64,000 nucleotides of DNA from contig DYEY01000035.1 in assembly GCA_020725465.1 (NCBI GenBank), positions 33,203 to 97,202 of the forward strand. The letters are read 5' to 3'. This DNA comes from Dethiobacter sp. Lineage in GTDB: Bacteria; Bacillota; Dethiobacteria; Dethiobacterales; Dethiobacteraceae. A program made the position numbers and the translations under genes. The notes beneath the pieces were generated by a model that was given only the letters and a program-made list of their open reading frames with translations, made no database searches and was not told where the DNA came from. Below, in pieces: positions 53,671 to 63,026 of this stretch (its first letter is position 1; the number at the start of each line of letters is the position of its first letter).

Positions 53671-56600
53671 ATGGTTCAAACGGAATCCAATGAAGTGGGG
53701 CTGAAGTCCCGCCAGTGGCAGCTTTCGTACAAAACTTCCTCCACAATAATCAACGGGCGTCCTCTTAATATATTACATGACTTTTATGTGCCTGCGCTTA
53801 AACTGGCCAACCGGTATGACCGGGTGGCCGGGTATTTCCGTTCCACTTCTCTTGCTGCCGCATCAATGGGGTTTTCCGCTTTTGTCGGCCGGGGCGGAAA
53901 GATGCGTCTGATTGTGGGCGCGGATCTGGATCCTGCTGATGTCAAAGCCATACTAAACGGCGATGAACAGCGGATGGCAAGCAGCCTAAACGATGCGCTG
54001 AAAGAACCGGAGGCCTGGCCGGAGGATGTCCGGAGGGGAGTAACGCTACTGGCCTGGATGGTGGCGCAGGAATACCTGGAGGTGCGGGTGGCGTTCCGGG
54101 TGCATATGCAGACCGGAGAGCCGCTGGCCATGGCAGCGCTGGACGACGGCTACGTGCACGAAAAGTGGTTTGTACTTTACGATGAAAACGGTAACCGGCT
54201 GTACGGGGCGGGAACGCTGAATGAATCGAAAACGGCGCTGTTACATAATGCGGAAAATATTGATATTCACTGCGACTGGTGGGGGGAGACCGAGCGGCTC
54301 CGTATCGATGAGGCCGTGGTGGCTTTCGAAAACCTTTGGTTTAACCGTGTATCCCATATACTGGTGCTGACCCTGCCGGAGGCAGTACGGCGGGAACTGA
54401 TCCGGTTGGCTGAAGGGGTTAAAAACCCCCAGGAAATCGACGGGACCAGCGCGGCGCCAAGGCAGGTTGAGCCGCCTTCGGCGCTGGAAAAGCTAAAATT
54501 TGCTGTTTTGCGGGATGCCGCCAAAATGCCCGGAGGGCGCTATGTTGGTCTGGAGACTGCCCCGGTGGCGCCATGGCCCCATCAGGCGGTGGTGGTACGC
54601 CGGCTGGTGGAGACCTGGCCTTATTGTCATTTGCTTTGTGACGAGGTGGGCCTTGGCAAAACAATTGAAGCGGGGCTGGCTATACGCTCCCTGTATCTTT
54701 CCGGCCTGGCAAAGAGGGTATTAATCGCGGCCCCGGCCAGCCTGACGCCGCAGTGGCTGCGCCAGATGGCCTCCAAAGTGCTGTTGCCTTTTGGATTGGC
54801 ACGGACTGCTCCGGAGACCGGTCATACTTACCTGCTGCCTGCCGAAGAATTCCGCCCCGCCCGGTCTTTGTACGAGCCGGACCTGATTATCCTTTCCACC
54901 GGGTTACTGGCGCGCCAGGAGCGGGTAGCCGCCCTGCAGAGCGCTGATCCGTTTGACATAGTTTTGGTGGACGAAGCACACGCGGCCAGGCGCCGCAACC
55001 CCGCCGGAGGAGTAAGAGCGCACCCTCACTACGGCTATCTTTACGCTACAATACAAAAATACCTTCACCCCAAAGCGCGGAGCCTGTGGCTGGCTACTGC
55101 CACCCCTTTGCAGATTGACCCGGTGGAGGCTTGCGACTTGCTGGCCCTGACCAACCGGGTGGGAGCTTTTCAGTATGACCCTTCATTAACAATGCAGTAT
55201 TATGGCATACTGGGGAAACTCATTAACCGGGAAGAGCCGGAAAAATCAGAATGGGATTTCCTGCGCCGGGTTGCAGCAAAATTGCCGCTGGAAGATCCTT
55301 TCATGTGGCTGTTTGTTGAGAAAAGCGTTATTGAAGGCAGAGTTCGCAATACGGCCAGACAATGGCTGGAACACGGGAGAATCCCTGTTGGCAGGGACCG
55401 GGAATTGCTGCACAGGCTTTTCTTCAGTATGGCACCCCTGTCCAGGGTTATGCTGCGCCATAACAGGCGGCTGTTAGAAATATACCGGGAAAACGGGGAG
55501 TTGCAGCAAAACCTGGCCCGGCGCCATATCTTACCCATGCCGCGCATTGTCTTCACGCCACTGGAGCGCAGGGCCTATGACCAACTTGAGAAATACTGCG
55601 AAGGTTTATCCCGCCAGCTACGTTTGCACGGCGACCTGCAAACCAGGCAAATGGTGCGCTTTCTTTTGAGTTTTTTAAGGCTGCGTTTTGCCTCCAGCTT
55701 GTTTGCCATCCGGGAGACTTTAAAGCGCCGGTTGCAGAAAGTGGAAGCCACGTTACACCATCAGCTGGAACTGGAAGACAGTCACTCCGAAGCCGGAGCA
55801 TCTTTTTTAGAAGATTTAATTGATGAGGGGATAGACGAGGACGACCAGGTGGCGGTAGAATCCCTGTTACGCAAGCGAAATGTGCCCGACCTGGAATGGG
55901 AGCGGGTTCAGTTAAACAGTTTATTGGATGTTATGGCGGACTTAACCGGAACCTCCTCCAAGATGCAGGAACTTTTAAAATCACTGGAACGCAGGCGGGA
56001 GCCGGGGCGACGTATTAAGCAAACCGTAGTTTTTACCCGTTTCTTCGACACGCTGACGGATATAGTCAGGCGGTTGCGCCAGGCCGATCCGGAAATGCTG
56101 ATCGGGACTTATTCGGGGCAGGGGGCGGAAATCTACGACCCTCAGCTTGGCCGGATGGTTTCGCTAAACCGGGAAGAGGTGCGGGAGCGTTTTCTGCGCG
56201 GAGAATTTGACGTGCTGGTATGTACGGATGCCGCCGCGGAGGGGTTAAACCTGCAGTCCGCGGATTTGCTGGTCAACTTCGATTTGGGCTGGAACCCCAT
56301 GAAAGTGGAACAACGTATTGGCCGGATAGACCGTATCGGCCAGAAGCACGGAGATATTTACGTCCTAAATCTCTGCTATGCCGGCAGCGCCGAAGAAGAA
56401 GTTTACGGCCGGCTGCTCTCCCGGTTAGCGGAAGCCAACCTGATTGTTGGCGCCCAGCAGCTTTCCCTCTTGCCGGTGATACCGGACGATTTCCGCCAGT
56501 TGGCCGAAGGAGAACTAAGTCCCGAAGGGCTGGAAAACAGGGCCAGGGAACGCATTGAACAACAGCGGCGGCACAGCGGGAGCATGGAGATCGACCCCAG

Positions 56601-57564
56601 GGTATTGTATGAAATATATACGCGCATGGAAAGAGCTGTGCCTTCTCCGCTTAATCTGCAGCAAATCGGAGAAGCACTGAACGGTTCCGAATATCTGAGA
56701 AACCTGGGATGCAGGATGCCCGATGGCTCAGGGCCGGAAATAATGACCGTGTCGGGCGTGACAGGTGTCCCTGACGGGACAATTCTTACAATATCCCGCG
56801 AGTTATACGAAGAAGGCCTGGTCGGCAGCGAAAGCCGTGTCCGCTTCGCCTCGTACGGCGAGCCTGTCTTTGATGCCATATTGGAGCATATGGTCAGTTT
56901 TGGCCTGCCACAGTGTGTGCGGCGCATCGCCATACCGGTTCCTGAGCTTGGTACAGAAATGGTAGGCTATGTAGCGGCCTGCGGCGCCGGCAACGGCGCC
57001 TACGAGGTAAAACTCATATGTTCTTACCGGCAGCTGGAAGGCCTAGAGCTTGCCGAAGACATATCCCTGTCAGACAGTGAAATCGAACCGCTGCTGGAAA
57101 GCCTCAAAGACAAAGCGGCGGACGAATTTGCCTTTCATAAAGTGGTAAAACGCCTGGAAAGGGATAATATAAACACAGCCAGGGCGCAGGAGGTGCTGAA
57201 TCTCCTGGTAGCGAAGGCTCTGCTTGAGGAAAAGGCAGGGTTTGCCGGCGCAGCAGCAAACTTCAGCGCAGTCGCCAGGGAAGTCGAATCGCTTTTTACT
57301 GACCGGGAAATGGTTAACGTGGCCGGTTTGCCGGCCAACCTGCTGCGGCCGATAGCCAAAGAACTCCTGTTTGACTGCCAGGTTCCCGCCGTGGGAGACG
57401 CCGCTCACATGTATGTGCCGCGAATATTAGCGCGGACGGCAATGGACAGCGCCTACCGGCTGGTGGACAGCTTAAAAGTTAAGAAGAGCGAGCTAAAGGT
57501 TGAAACGGTAATAACCCGCCTGCAGCGGGAGGCGGAAGGGCTGGGCAGGGTTAGTAGTTTGTAA
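53671..57564 (+). CDS. PLD-domain plus SNF2/HepA-type helicase
   Basis: 1,297 residues. An N-terminal phospholipase-D-like region (about 30-220) has an HxK motif in YVHEKWFVLYD and GTLNESK. The helicase follows: DEVGLGKTIEAGLA (about 329-342), VLVDEAHAARR (about 430), LWLATATP (about 472), then VVFTRFFDTL and the motif VI region EQRIGRIDRIGQ (about 882). The plan resembles DrmD-type helicases of DISARM-like systems with a fused nuclease-like domain. Only one HKD-type motif is evident, so dimerisation may be needed for cutting (inference). It is the last gene of the four-gene run; the sequence after it is transposon and intron debris. Confidence 0.8.
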   Translation: MVQTESNEVGLKSRQWQLSYKTSSTIINGRPLNILHDFYVPALKLANRYDRVAGYFRSTSLAAASMGFSAFVGRGGKMRLIVGADLDPADVKAILNGDEQRMASSLNDALKEPEAWPEDVRRGVTLLAWMVAQEYLEVRVAFRVHMQTGEPLAMAALDDGYVHEKWFVLYDENGNRLYGAGTLNESKTALLHNAENIDIHCDWWGETERLRIDEAVVAFENLWFNRVSHILVLTLPEAVRRELIRLAEGVKNPQEIDGTSAAPRQVEPPSALEKLKFAVLRDAAKMPGGRYVGLETAPVAPWPHQAVVVRRLVETWPYCHLLCDEVGLGKTIEAGLAIRSLYLSGLAKRVLIAAPASLTPQWLRQMASKVLLPFGLARTAPETGHTYLLPAEEFRPARSLYEPDLIILSTGLLARQERVAALQSADPFDIVLVDEAHAARRRNPAGGVRAHPHYGYLYATIQKYLHPKARSLWLATATPLQIDPVEACDLLALTNRVGAFQYDPSLTMQYYGILGKLINREEPEKSEWDFLRRVAAKLPLEDPFMWLFVEKSVIEGRVRNTARQWLEHGRIPVGRDRELLHRLFFSMAPLSRVMLRHNRRLLEIYRENGELQQNLARRHILPMPRIVFTPLERRAYDQLEKYCEGLSRQLRLHGDLQTRQMVRFLLSFLRLRFASSLFAIRETLKRRLQKVEATLHHQLELEDSHSEAGASFLEDLIDEGIDEDDQVAVESLLRKRNVPDLEWERVQLNSLLDVMADLTGTSSKMQELLKSLERRREPGRRIKQTVVFTRFFDTLTDIVRRLRQADPEMLIGTYSGQGAEIYDPQLGRMVSLNREEVRERFLRGEFDVLVCTDAAAEGLNLQSADLLVNFDLGWNPMKVEQRIGRIDRIGQKHGDIYVLNLCYAGSAEEEVYGRLLSRLAEANLIVGAQQLSLLPVIPDDFRQLAEGELSPEGLENRARERIEQQRRHSGSMEIDPRVLYEIYTRMERAVPSPLNLQQIGEALNGSEYLRNLGCRMPDGSGPEIMTVSGVTGVPDGTILTISRELYEEGLVGSESRVRFASYGEPVFDAILEHMVSFGLPQCVRRIAIPVPELGTEMVGYVAACGAGNGAYEVKLICSYRQLEGLELAEDISLSDSEIEPLLESLKDKAADEFAFHKVVKRLERDNINTARAQEVLNLLVAKALLEEKAGFAGAAANFSAVAREVESLFTDREMVNVAGLPANLLRPIAKELLFDCQVPAVGDAAHMYVPRILARTAMDSAYRLVDSLKVKKSELKVETVITRLQREAEGLGRVSSL

Positions 57565-57880
57565 CGGGGGATATTATTACCATATCTCTCAGGCACCTCG
57601 GAATAACATGAAAATGAAGATGAAAGAAGAGTATTCCCCTGACGGGAAAATTATCCGGATACCATCGGGGCGTTGGTCAATGAACCAAAGCATACGCCAT
57701 CAAATAATGTGACCAGGCAGTTGTATACAGAAATTCTTAAGAAACTCGCGGACGATGGCGTGACCGGGGAAGGTGGAAGCTCTACTCAGCAGAGGAGTTA
57801 GACCGAATAGGTCTGGCACGCATGGAATGGAAGATACCCAGGAGCCAGCAACTCAAGCTCTTTGAGTCCCCCTGCTAAGG
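57565..57880 (+). other. Degenerate stretch with gene scraps
   Basis: Short coding-like pieces appear in different frames: NVTRQLYTEILKKLADDGVT near 57700-57765, and WKLYSAEELDRIGLARMEWK ending TAA at 57877. They do not join without frameshifts and match no family I recognise. The second piece directly precedes a group II intron domain V. Confidence 0.4.
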
Positions 57881-57887
57881 GACAGCA

Positions 57888-57966
57888 TTGGGGCCGCCGC
57901 ATGCGGGAAAACTGCACGTCCGGTGACAACGGGGGCTGGCACTCCGCGAGGGGTGCCTTCTACCCA
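57888..57966 (+). ncRNA. Group II intron 3' end (domains V-VI), first
   Basis: Domain V-like: GCCGCCGCATGCGGGAAA, then CTGCACGTCCGGT. A domain VI-like hairpin follows (GGCTGGCAC, TCCGCGAGG, GGTGCC) and ends CTACCCAC. No reverse transcriptase or intron 5' end is visible. It is a remnant. Confidence 0.55.
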
Positions 57967-57996
57967 CTAACTGCTATACTATCTAATCACGATTGG

Positions 57997-58070
57997 TAAG
58001 CCGTATGCCTTAATAGGGCACGTGCGGTTTGATGAGGGGGGAGCCATGTGAATGGTTCTCCTACTCTATC
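57997..58070 (+). ncRNA. Group II intron 3' end (domains V-VI), second
   Basis: The domain V helix AAGCCGTATGC / GCACGTGCGGTTT is followed by a domain VI hairpin (GGGGGGAGCCAT / ATGGTTCTCC) and the end CTACTCTAT. The 3' boundary coincides with the point where homology to the TniA transposase begins on the other strand, so the intron probably sat inside that gene. Confidence 0.6.
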
Positions 58071-58072
58071 CA

Positions 58073-59059
58073 CTAGCATCTAAAGCATCCCGTGGGCTCA
58101 TTTTCAGAGTACTGTGACGGCGGCAATGGTAGCGTTTTTCGATCCAAGCGGCCAGGAAGTTGTTGACATCCAGGAGTGTCTTGACCATGCCGGAGTCAAT
58201 TTGCTCTGTGAGCAAAGGTTCACTTCTCGGCTACCGTCCTGAACCATAGTTCTAATTTCCCTCTACCTTGAGGCTGTCCGGCTTTACTATATTTGACCGT
58301 AAAGCCCAGCTCCGCCCCTATGCGCTTCAAATGCGGGGAGCGGAACACCTTAGCATTATCGGCATAAAAATTCACTGGAACCTGGTGTTTCATAATAGCC
58401 TTAAGAAGAGTGTCCTCCAGGCAGGGACGGTTTTCGTTAAAATAGAATTCAGCATGCATAATGTAACGGGTATAGCTGTCTAGTATGGCTACCAGGCAGA
58501 GGCGCCTTTTCTTGCCGGTTGTCTCATCGTAAAGAAACGGACCGTCCCAGACATCACAGATCCATAGCACATGGGCGCCCTCAACACTGAGCAGGTAGTA
58601 ACGTTTACGCACAACTCTTTTAAAGGCTGGGCGGTCTTTGCCTAAACGGCGAAAGTGACGGTTTAATGTGCTTACACACATTTGCTCTGCCCCGGGCACT
58701 CGATTTGAGCGTAACAGATCAATGACGCTGTCGGCGGATAACTCCGGACGGGCCAGCCTTAGTTTCACAGCCTCATCCAAAGCTTCCGGCGGGAAGGCTT
58801 TAAGTGTCCCCTGATCTTGGCGCACCGTTGGCTTAAGCCCCTCCAAACCGAATTTTCGGTAATCGCTAAGATACCTTTAAATGGTGCGTTTACCCACATA
58901 GACGAGGCGGTTTTGGTCATCAAGGTGCATTTTACCGGCAAGTTCCTCCAGAATGAGTTTTTGGGCACCATGAGGCAAGGGGTGGTGCAGCAGGGGTGCA
59001 ATAATCTCAAATCGTCGTACGGCAACCTGCTCACGCTCATCATCCAATGGTAGATTCAT
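58073..59059 (-). pseudogene. TniA/Mu-type DDE transposase, N-terminal two thirds, broken
   Basis: ATG 59059 follows AGGAGG. After 60 codons (ending LVYVGKRTI) an in-frame TAA interrupts, then RYLSDYRKFGLEGLKPTVRQ continues the same frame. DDE residues: D in WICDVWDGP, D in FYADNAKVF, E in GKLELWFRTVAE. Near 58220 a frameshift moves on to EPLLTEQIDSGMVKTLLDVN and KRYHCRRHSTLKMSPRDAL. Homology stops at about 58073 beside the group II intron end. The missing C-terminal part corresponds to what is found at 12406-12852. Confidence 0.8.
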
Positions 59060-59178
59060 CTTTTTTCCTCCTGACTTCCTAATCTTTGAGGGATATCCCT
59101 CTAAAGACCATCATGCTGCAAGTCAGGCAGTTTGGCGATGACCAAGGTTTGTGGGAATCTCCCCCTGCAGGGGGAGAT

Positions 59179-59816
59179 TTATCCGGGTACGTACTGCCCT
59201 TTTACCCGGGATTTTGCTTTCCCTAAAGGGGCACCCCACAGATTCCAGTCGCCCTTGCCGAGAAGGTTGCATAAGCTCATTAACCGGGATAGCGGAGAAA
59301 AGTTAATCCATCCGGCATAGTTTCGTAACCAAGCTAAAAGAAGCAGGGTAGTTTCTTCAACTGCCGTTACGGTTAGCGACAAGATCTCATGACCCCCAGC
59401 GATCAGAATACGCGGTATGACTTTGTCAATGAGTACCAAGGATTGAGTCATGATACGTTTTATCCACCGGGACAGAGTACGTGGGTCATAACCGATTCTG
59501 GCGGCGCTCTCTCTTATGCTGCATTCTTGCAGGTGTTCGATTACTACACCTGTTCGTGGGTTTCCAGCGGTTCCCGCTGGTATGGCAGCACAAACTCCGG
59601 CCAATAACTGATTGTTTCGTGGCATTGCTCACTGTAAGCGTTGAAAATCGTAATCTCAAGTGCATGAACATGGTCCGGCAATAATCCCCGGTTCCAGCTA
59701 TGATTCCAATGGGGACGGTAGGATGGATTATTGGGACAAACGGGCCTGACAGGAAGAAAATCTTTAGGATTTTCAATATAGCTCTGGACATCTGGGCAAG
59801 GAATTGTTATTCTCAT
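59179..59816 (-). pseudogene. Transposon-associated DUF6431-like gene, frameshifted
   Basis: Two frames join near 59545. The N-terminal part starts MRITIPCPDVQSYIENP and ends EPLETHEQV at a TAG. The C-terminal part continues VIEHLQECSIRESAARIGYD, an HTH-like stretch, and ends KSRVKGQYVPG. Proteins of this type accompany TniA- and ExeA-like genes in Clostridial transposons, and here it lies directly upstream of the transposase on the same strand. A small indel has inactivated it. Confidence 0.65.
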
Positions 59817-60401
59817 CTTGTAATGGGACTTCGTGTCACCATTGTTATGGGCATAGGGAGAGGGGCGCCAACTCCAGTACTCCCTATGCCGCAAATGATG
59901 AAGAAGCCATCTCCTTGTTCATTATTACAAGGGATGGCTTTTCTATTTTTATCGCCAAACTTCCTGCTTTTCCATACACTAGAAATTGCCGCCTTTGGCG
60001 GTAAGCATTTCCCCGCCAATCACCGCGCGCCGTCACAATTCAGCAACAGCATAAAAACACTTGGTTAATGCGAAACTTCAAACGCACCAAATGCGAGATT
60101 GGAGAGAATTACTATGGATTCCACATAAATGTTTAACTTAAAAGTGTTCTGCAATAAGGGATAGGTCGAATTTGAGATCTATCCCTATTTTCTTTCCTTT
60201 TTTTAGAGAAATATTGCGACGTTTGTAAGAAAAATTGTGGGAAATATTAACATTTTTTAATAATTATTTGAGTAACCTTTCTGCCTAATAAATACTCTAC
60301 AGGTTAGTAGGGTGTCAATATATACAACTACTCGACTTAGAAAGTAGTTGAAGGGGTAAGGGGGTGATTGCTCTGAAGTAAATGCCATGAAATTAGGAAG
60401 T
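59817..60401. other. Intergenic region with two terminator-like hairpins
   Basis: At 59904-59944, AAGCCATCTCCTTG pairs with CAAGGGATGGCTT, followed by TTCTATTTTT. At about 60162-60192, AGGGATAG / CTATCCCT is followed by ATTTTC. Composition changes to strongly AT-rich from about 60100. CAACTACT / AGTAGTTG near 60326-60352 is a further small hairpin. No gene is supported here. Confidence 0.5.
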
Positions 60402-60452
60402 GTTGTCCGAGAGAAAATCCTTTATGGCGAAACTAGGGTTCGACAACCATGT
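60402..60452 (+). promoter_or_regulatory. Structured leader element upstream of the secreted-protein gene
   Basis: A nested stem: GTTGTC-c-G pairs with CGACAAC, and inside it AATCCT pairs with AGGGTT around the loop TTATGGCGAAACT. It lies 100-150 nt before the start codon at 60552. It does not match a riboswitch class I know. Confidence 0.35.
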
Positions 60453-60551
60453 AATGACTAATCGATAGTGTTTAGGTTAAATCTTTTGAACGGCAAGAAA
60501 CGAAAAAGATAAGATGGCGAGTAAAACTAAAAATAAGGAGATGTGAGTTGT

Positions 60552-61793
60552 GTGAATAGAATATTTAAGATTTTAGTATCTTTGCTTCTGATAGCTTTTA
60601 TATTTGGGGCAGGTATTACAGTTCTTGCAAATCAAGATCAACGTTATGATATATTCCAAGAAACAGCAAAAGATGAAGCCCTAAATCAAATAAGAGACTT
60701 TACTGGAAATATCGATATATATACCATAGGTGATATAAACCCAAAATTTTACATTAGTTCAGCTAGAATATATGAGGTCTCAACTATAAGAAATATTCAG
60801 GCAGTAAAAGGCAGTATAAATACTCTGTGGATATCAAATGAAATAGCAAAAGATATTTTAAAAGACGTCGAGCAACTAAATAATATGCTTAAAGAAGGTT
60901 TTTCTGTTTACTTTATCGGTTTTACAGAGCAAGGAGTGCTAGAAGATTTATTTACAGAAGATCAAGCAGGTAAAATTTCAAAAAGAGATCCAGATTATTA
61001 TTCAATCTCACAATTTAAAGATGGTACAATTCTAATTGGTAGAGGCTTTTTTAACGGGGACTTAAATGATGAAGAATTTTTTGAAAACCTAATTGTGAGT
61101 GTATGGAAAAATAGGGACGTCAGTAAACTACTAAGTCCAGATGCAGAAATGACATCATTAAACCAATATATACCCTTAGCGTATGCAAGTGGAGCATCAT
61201 TCATGGACTTTGAAGCAAACTGGAGGAATACTGGTTGGTATAAAGAAACGCACTACGCTGGCGCAGAACCTAACCTCTCTCTTGTAGAATGGTGGCGTAT
61301 TACATACGCACGATATAACTCACAAGATTATTATGCTATGGGATCAGTATTTCATCAAAGTCCTGGTGTGTCTGGCTGGTGGAACAGACGTTTATACAAT
61401 ATTTATGATGGTAATTATTATCAAAGCGGAAACGATTTATTTACGTATGGGCCTGAGGCCATTCCTAGTCAAGGAAGTACTGTTCAATTTACTATTGGAC
61501 TGGGTTCTTCAGGTTGGAACATAGAGACATCTTATGGTGCGACTGTTAATGAGTTATCGTATGATACTACAGGTTCCAATGCTGGTGCGAACAAATTCCA
61601 AGGTAATTTTCACTATTTAGAAAAGAGTAGCTATTCAGCAGGTATGTGTACACAAGCTTTTAATGTAATTTTCCAAAGAAGTAGCGGTAATATGTCTAAT
61701 TTCCTACAAGAATATCGGGCTCGATTTATAAGCGGTTTAAATATTACTGTGCAAACAGATACAGCATATTATGACGTAAAAATATATAAATAA
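60552..61793 (+). CDS. Secreted protein of unknown function, AT-rich
   Basis: About 413 residues from GTG 60552 (AAGGAG 11 nt upstream; GTG 60543 is nearer and also possible). A signal peptide is seen: NRIFKILVSLLLIAFIFGAG followed by a cleavage-like VLANQ. The mature part has two halves: a mixed alpha/beta region to about 215, then a Trp/Tyr-rich, glycine-rich, probably all-beta half (WWRITYARYNSQDYYAMGSV and beyond) that reads like an extracellular binding or toxin-like domain. I recognise no family. Base composition is far lower in GC than most of the window, suggesting acquisition. Confidence 0.65.
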   Translation: MNRIFKILVSLLLIAFIFGAGITVLANQDQRYDIFQETAKDEALNQIRDFTGNIDIYTIGDINPKFYISSARIYEVSTIRNIQAVKGSINTLWISNEIAKDILKDVEQLNNMLKEGFSVYFIGFTEQGVLEDLFTEDQAGKISKRDPDYYSISQFKDGTILIGRGFFNGDLNDEEFFENLIVSVWKNRDVSKLLSPDAEMTSLNQYIPLAYASGASFMDFEANWRNTGWYKETHYAGAEPNLSLVEWWRITYARYNSQDYYAMGSVFHQSPGVSGWWNRRLYNIYDGNYYQSGNDLFTYGPEAIPSQGSTVQFTIGLGSSGWNIETSYGATVNELSYDTTGSNAGANKFQGNFHYLEKSSYSAGMCTQAFNVIFQRSSGNMSNFLQEYRARFISGLNITVQTDTAYYDVKIYK

Positions 61794-61808
61794 ATCTTTA
61801 TTTCATTC

Positions 61809-61835
61809 GGCCAGCTTATGGAACGTAAGCTGGCC
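61809..61835 (+). terminator. Perfect 10-bp hairpin after the secreted-protein gene
   Basis: GGCCAGCTTA / TAAGCTGGCC with a 7-nt loop. The T-tract is weak, so it may act as an mRNA 3' stabiliser rather than a classical terminator. Confidence 0.55.
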
Positions 61836-61945
61836 TGCTATTCATATATATGATATATATGATAATAAAAGGTGAAATCCAAGAAAACTGGGCCAGGGTG
61901 ACATTTTACTCGGCTAAGATAAACTGTGAGAAAGGATAGAGGGTG

Positions 61946-62848
61946 ATGAATATTATGTGCGACATCATTAAAGACATGCTTCCTTTATATGTCGATAACT
62001 TATGTGGTGAAGAAACCCGGCATTTGGTGGAGAAGCATGTTGAAAGCTGTAGGGAATGCCGGGAAGTTCTAGAGGTTATGAAATCTGGACCTATCCCACA
62101 GTTTGTAGTAAAACAACAAGAACTGGCAAAAGAGAAGGCGCCTTTTAAAAAAATCAGGAGCAGAGTCATATTGCTGTGCTTTGGGCTGGTGTTACTCACT
62201 GCCGCCGCCACACAAGTTATACCGCCCTTTTACTATGAACTGACCCGGGAAAAATACAATATCGAGATAAGTTCAAACATATACGATATTGATTTTGCGG
62301 AGCTAGCTGAGAAACTGGCCTCAACTGTCAACGCTGATAAGGGAATGCTCTATAACTTTATGGGTTTCCCATTGTTTGATGTTGGCAGGAACGGTGATAT
62401 TTTAAGGTTTAATACATCTTTTATCATCTTCAGAGACGATAAACCGCTCCATTTCGAAACATCGTATATAAAAGAAAACCAGCTGCGGGTAAGGAGAACA
62501 TGGGATTTTGAACTTACTAAAGAGGAAGCTGCAGCTAAATATATGGAATTGCCCCTGGTCTTACTTGATAGAATTCCCTGGGAGCATTTAATCGAAAATT
62601 TAATAACAACTCACTATGATTACCTGACAATTTCAAATATCCGCAACCGCGATGGTCAGGGTAATATCTTGGTGGGGGCAGGTATACCAAAATCATTCTT
62701 TGTAAACGAACGCGGTGAAATAAGCAATTTTGAAGAGCTCACTTTTCTGCCCTCCTGGGAGTACCAGGTGATTAACTTTACCCCTATGTTAAATCAGGTT
62801 AACAAGTCGGCAAGGGGTCGCATGGAGGTTCAGTATTTTTTAATGTGA
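61946..62848 (+). CDS. Zinc-finger (zf-HC2) anti-sigma-like membrane protein
   Basis: About 300 residues from ATG 61946 (AGAGG upstream; GTG 61943 is in frame). The N-terminus has the zf-HC2 pattern: MCDIIKDMLPLYVDNLC, then HVESCREC (HxxxCxxC). One membrane segment (RVILLCFGLVLLTAAATQVI, about 75-95) follows, then a 200-residue external domain. Anti-sigma factors of this type hold ECF sigma factors. No sigma gene is next to it here, so it is an orphan or its partner was lost. The external domain is not recognised. Confidence 0.7.
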   Translation: MNIMCDIIKDMLPLYVDNLCGEETRHLVEKHVESCRECREVLEVMKSGPIPQFVVKQQELAKEKAPFKKIRSRVILLCFGLVLLTAAATQVIPPFYYELTREKYNIEISSNIYDIDFAELAEKLASTVNADKGMLYNFMGFPLFDVGRNGDILRFNTSFIIFRDDKPLHFETSYIKENQLRVRRTWDFELTKEEAAAKYMELPLVLLDRIPWEHLIENLITTHYDYLTISNIRNRDGQGNILVGAGIPKSFFVNERGEISNFEELTFLPSWEYQVINFTPMLNQVNKSARGRMEVQYFLM

Positions 62849-63026
62849 ACTGAAGCACAGCGGTGATATGTCAAGGGGTTAATTTTCGGGAATTGGAAAA
62901 AAATCAGTTAAAATCATAGCTACGAGATAAAAAAAGTATCACCAAACTAAACCCACCGTAGAATCAATATTTTTCGACATCCGATTAGCGTGGGCTTGCT
63001 GTAAAAAATGTAAGAATCCGGTAAGG

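Noticed and set aside
59389..59607. Short plus-strand frames opposite the DUF6431-like pseudogene
   Set aside because: The minus strand gives a coherent protein across one frameshift; the plus frames are shadows.
60402..60452. Known riboswitch (cyclic-di-GMP, PreQ1) upstream of the secreted protein
   Set aside because: The conserved bases of those classes are not present; only a nested hairpin is supported.
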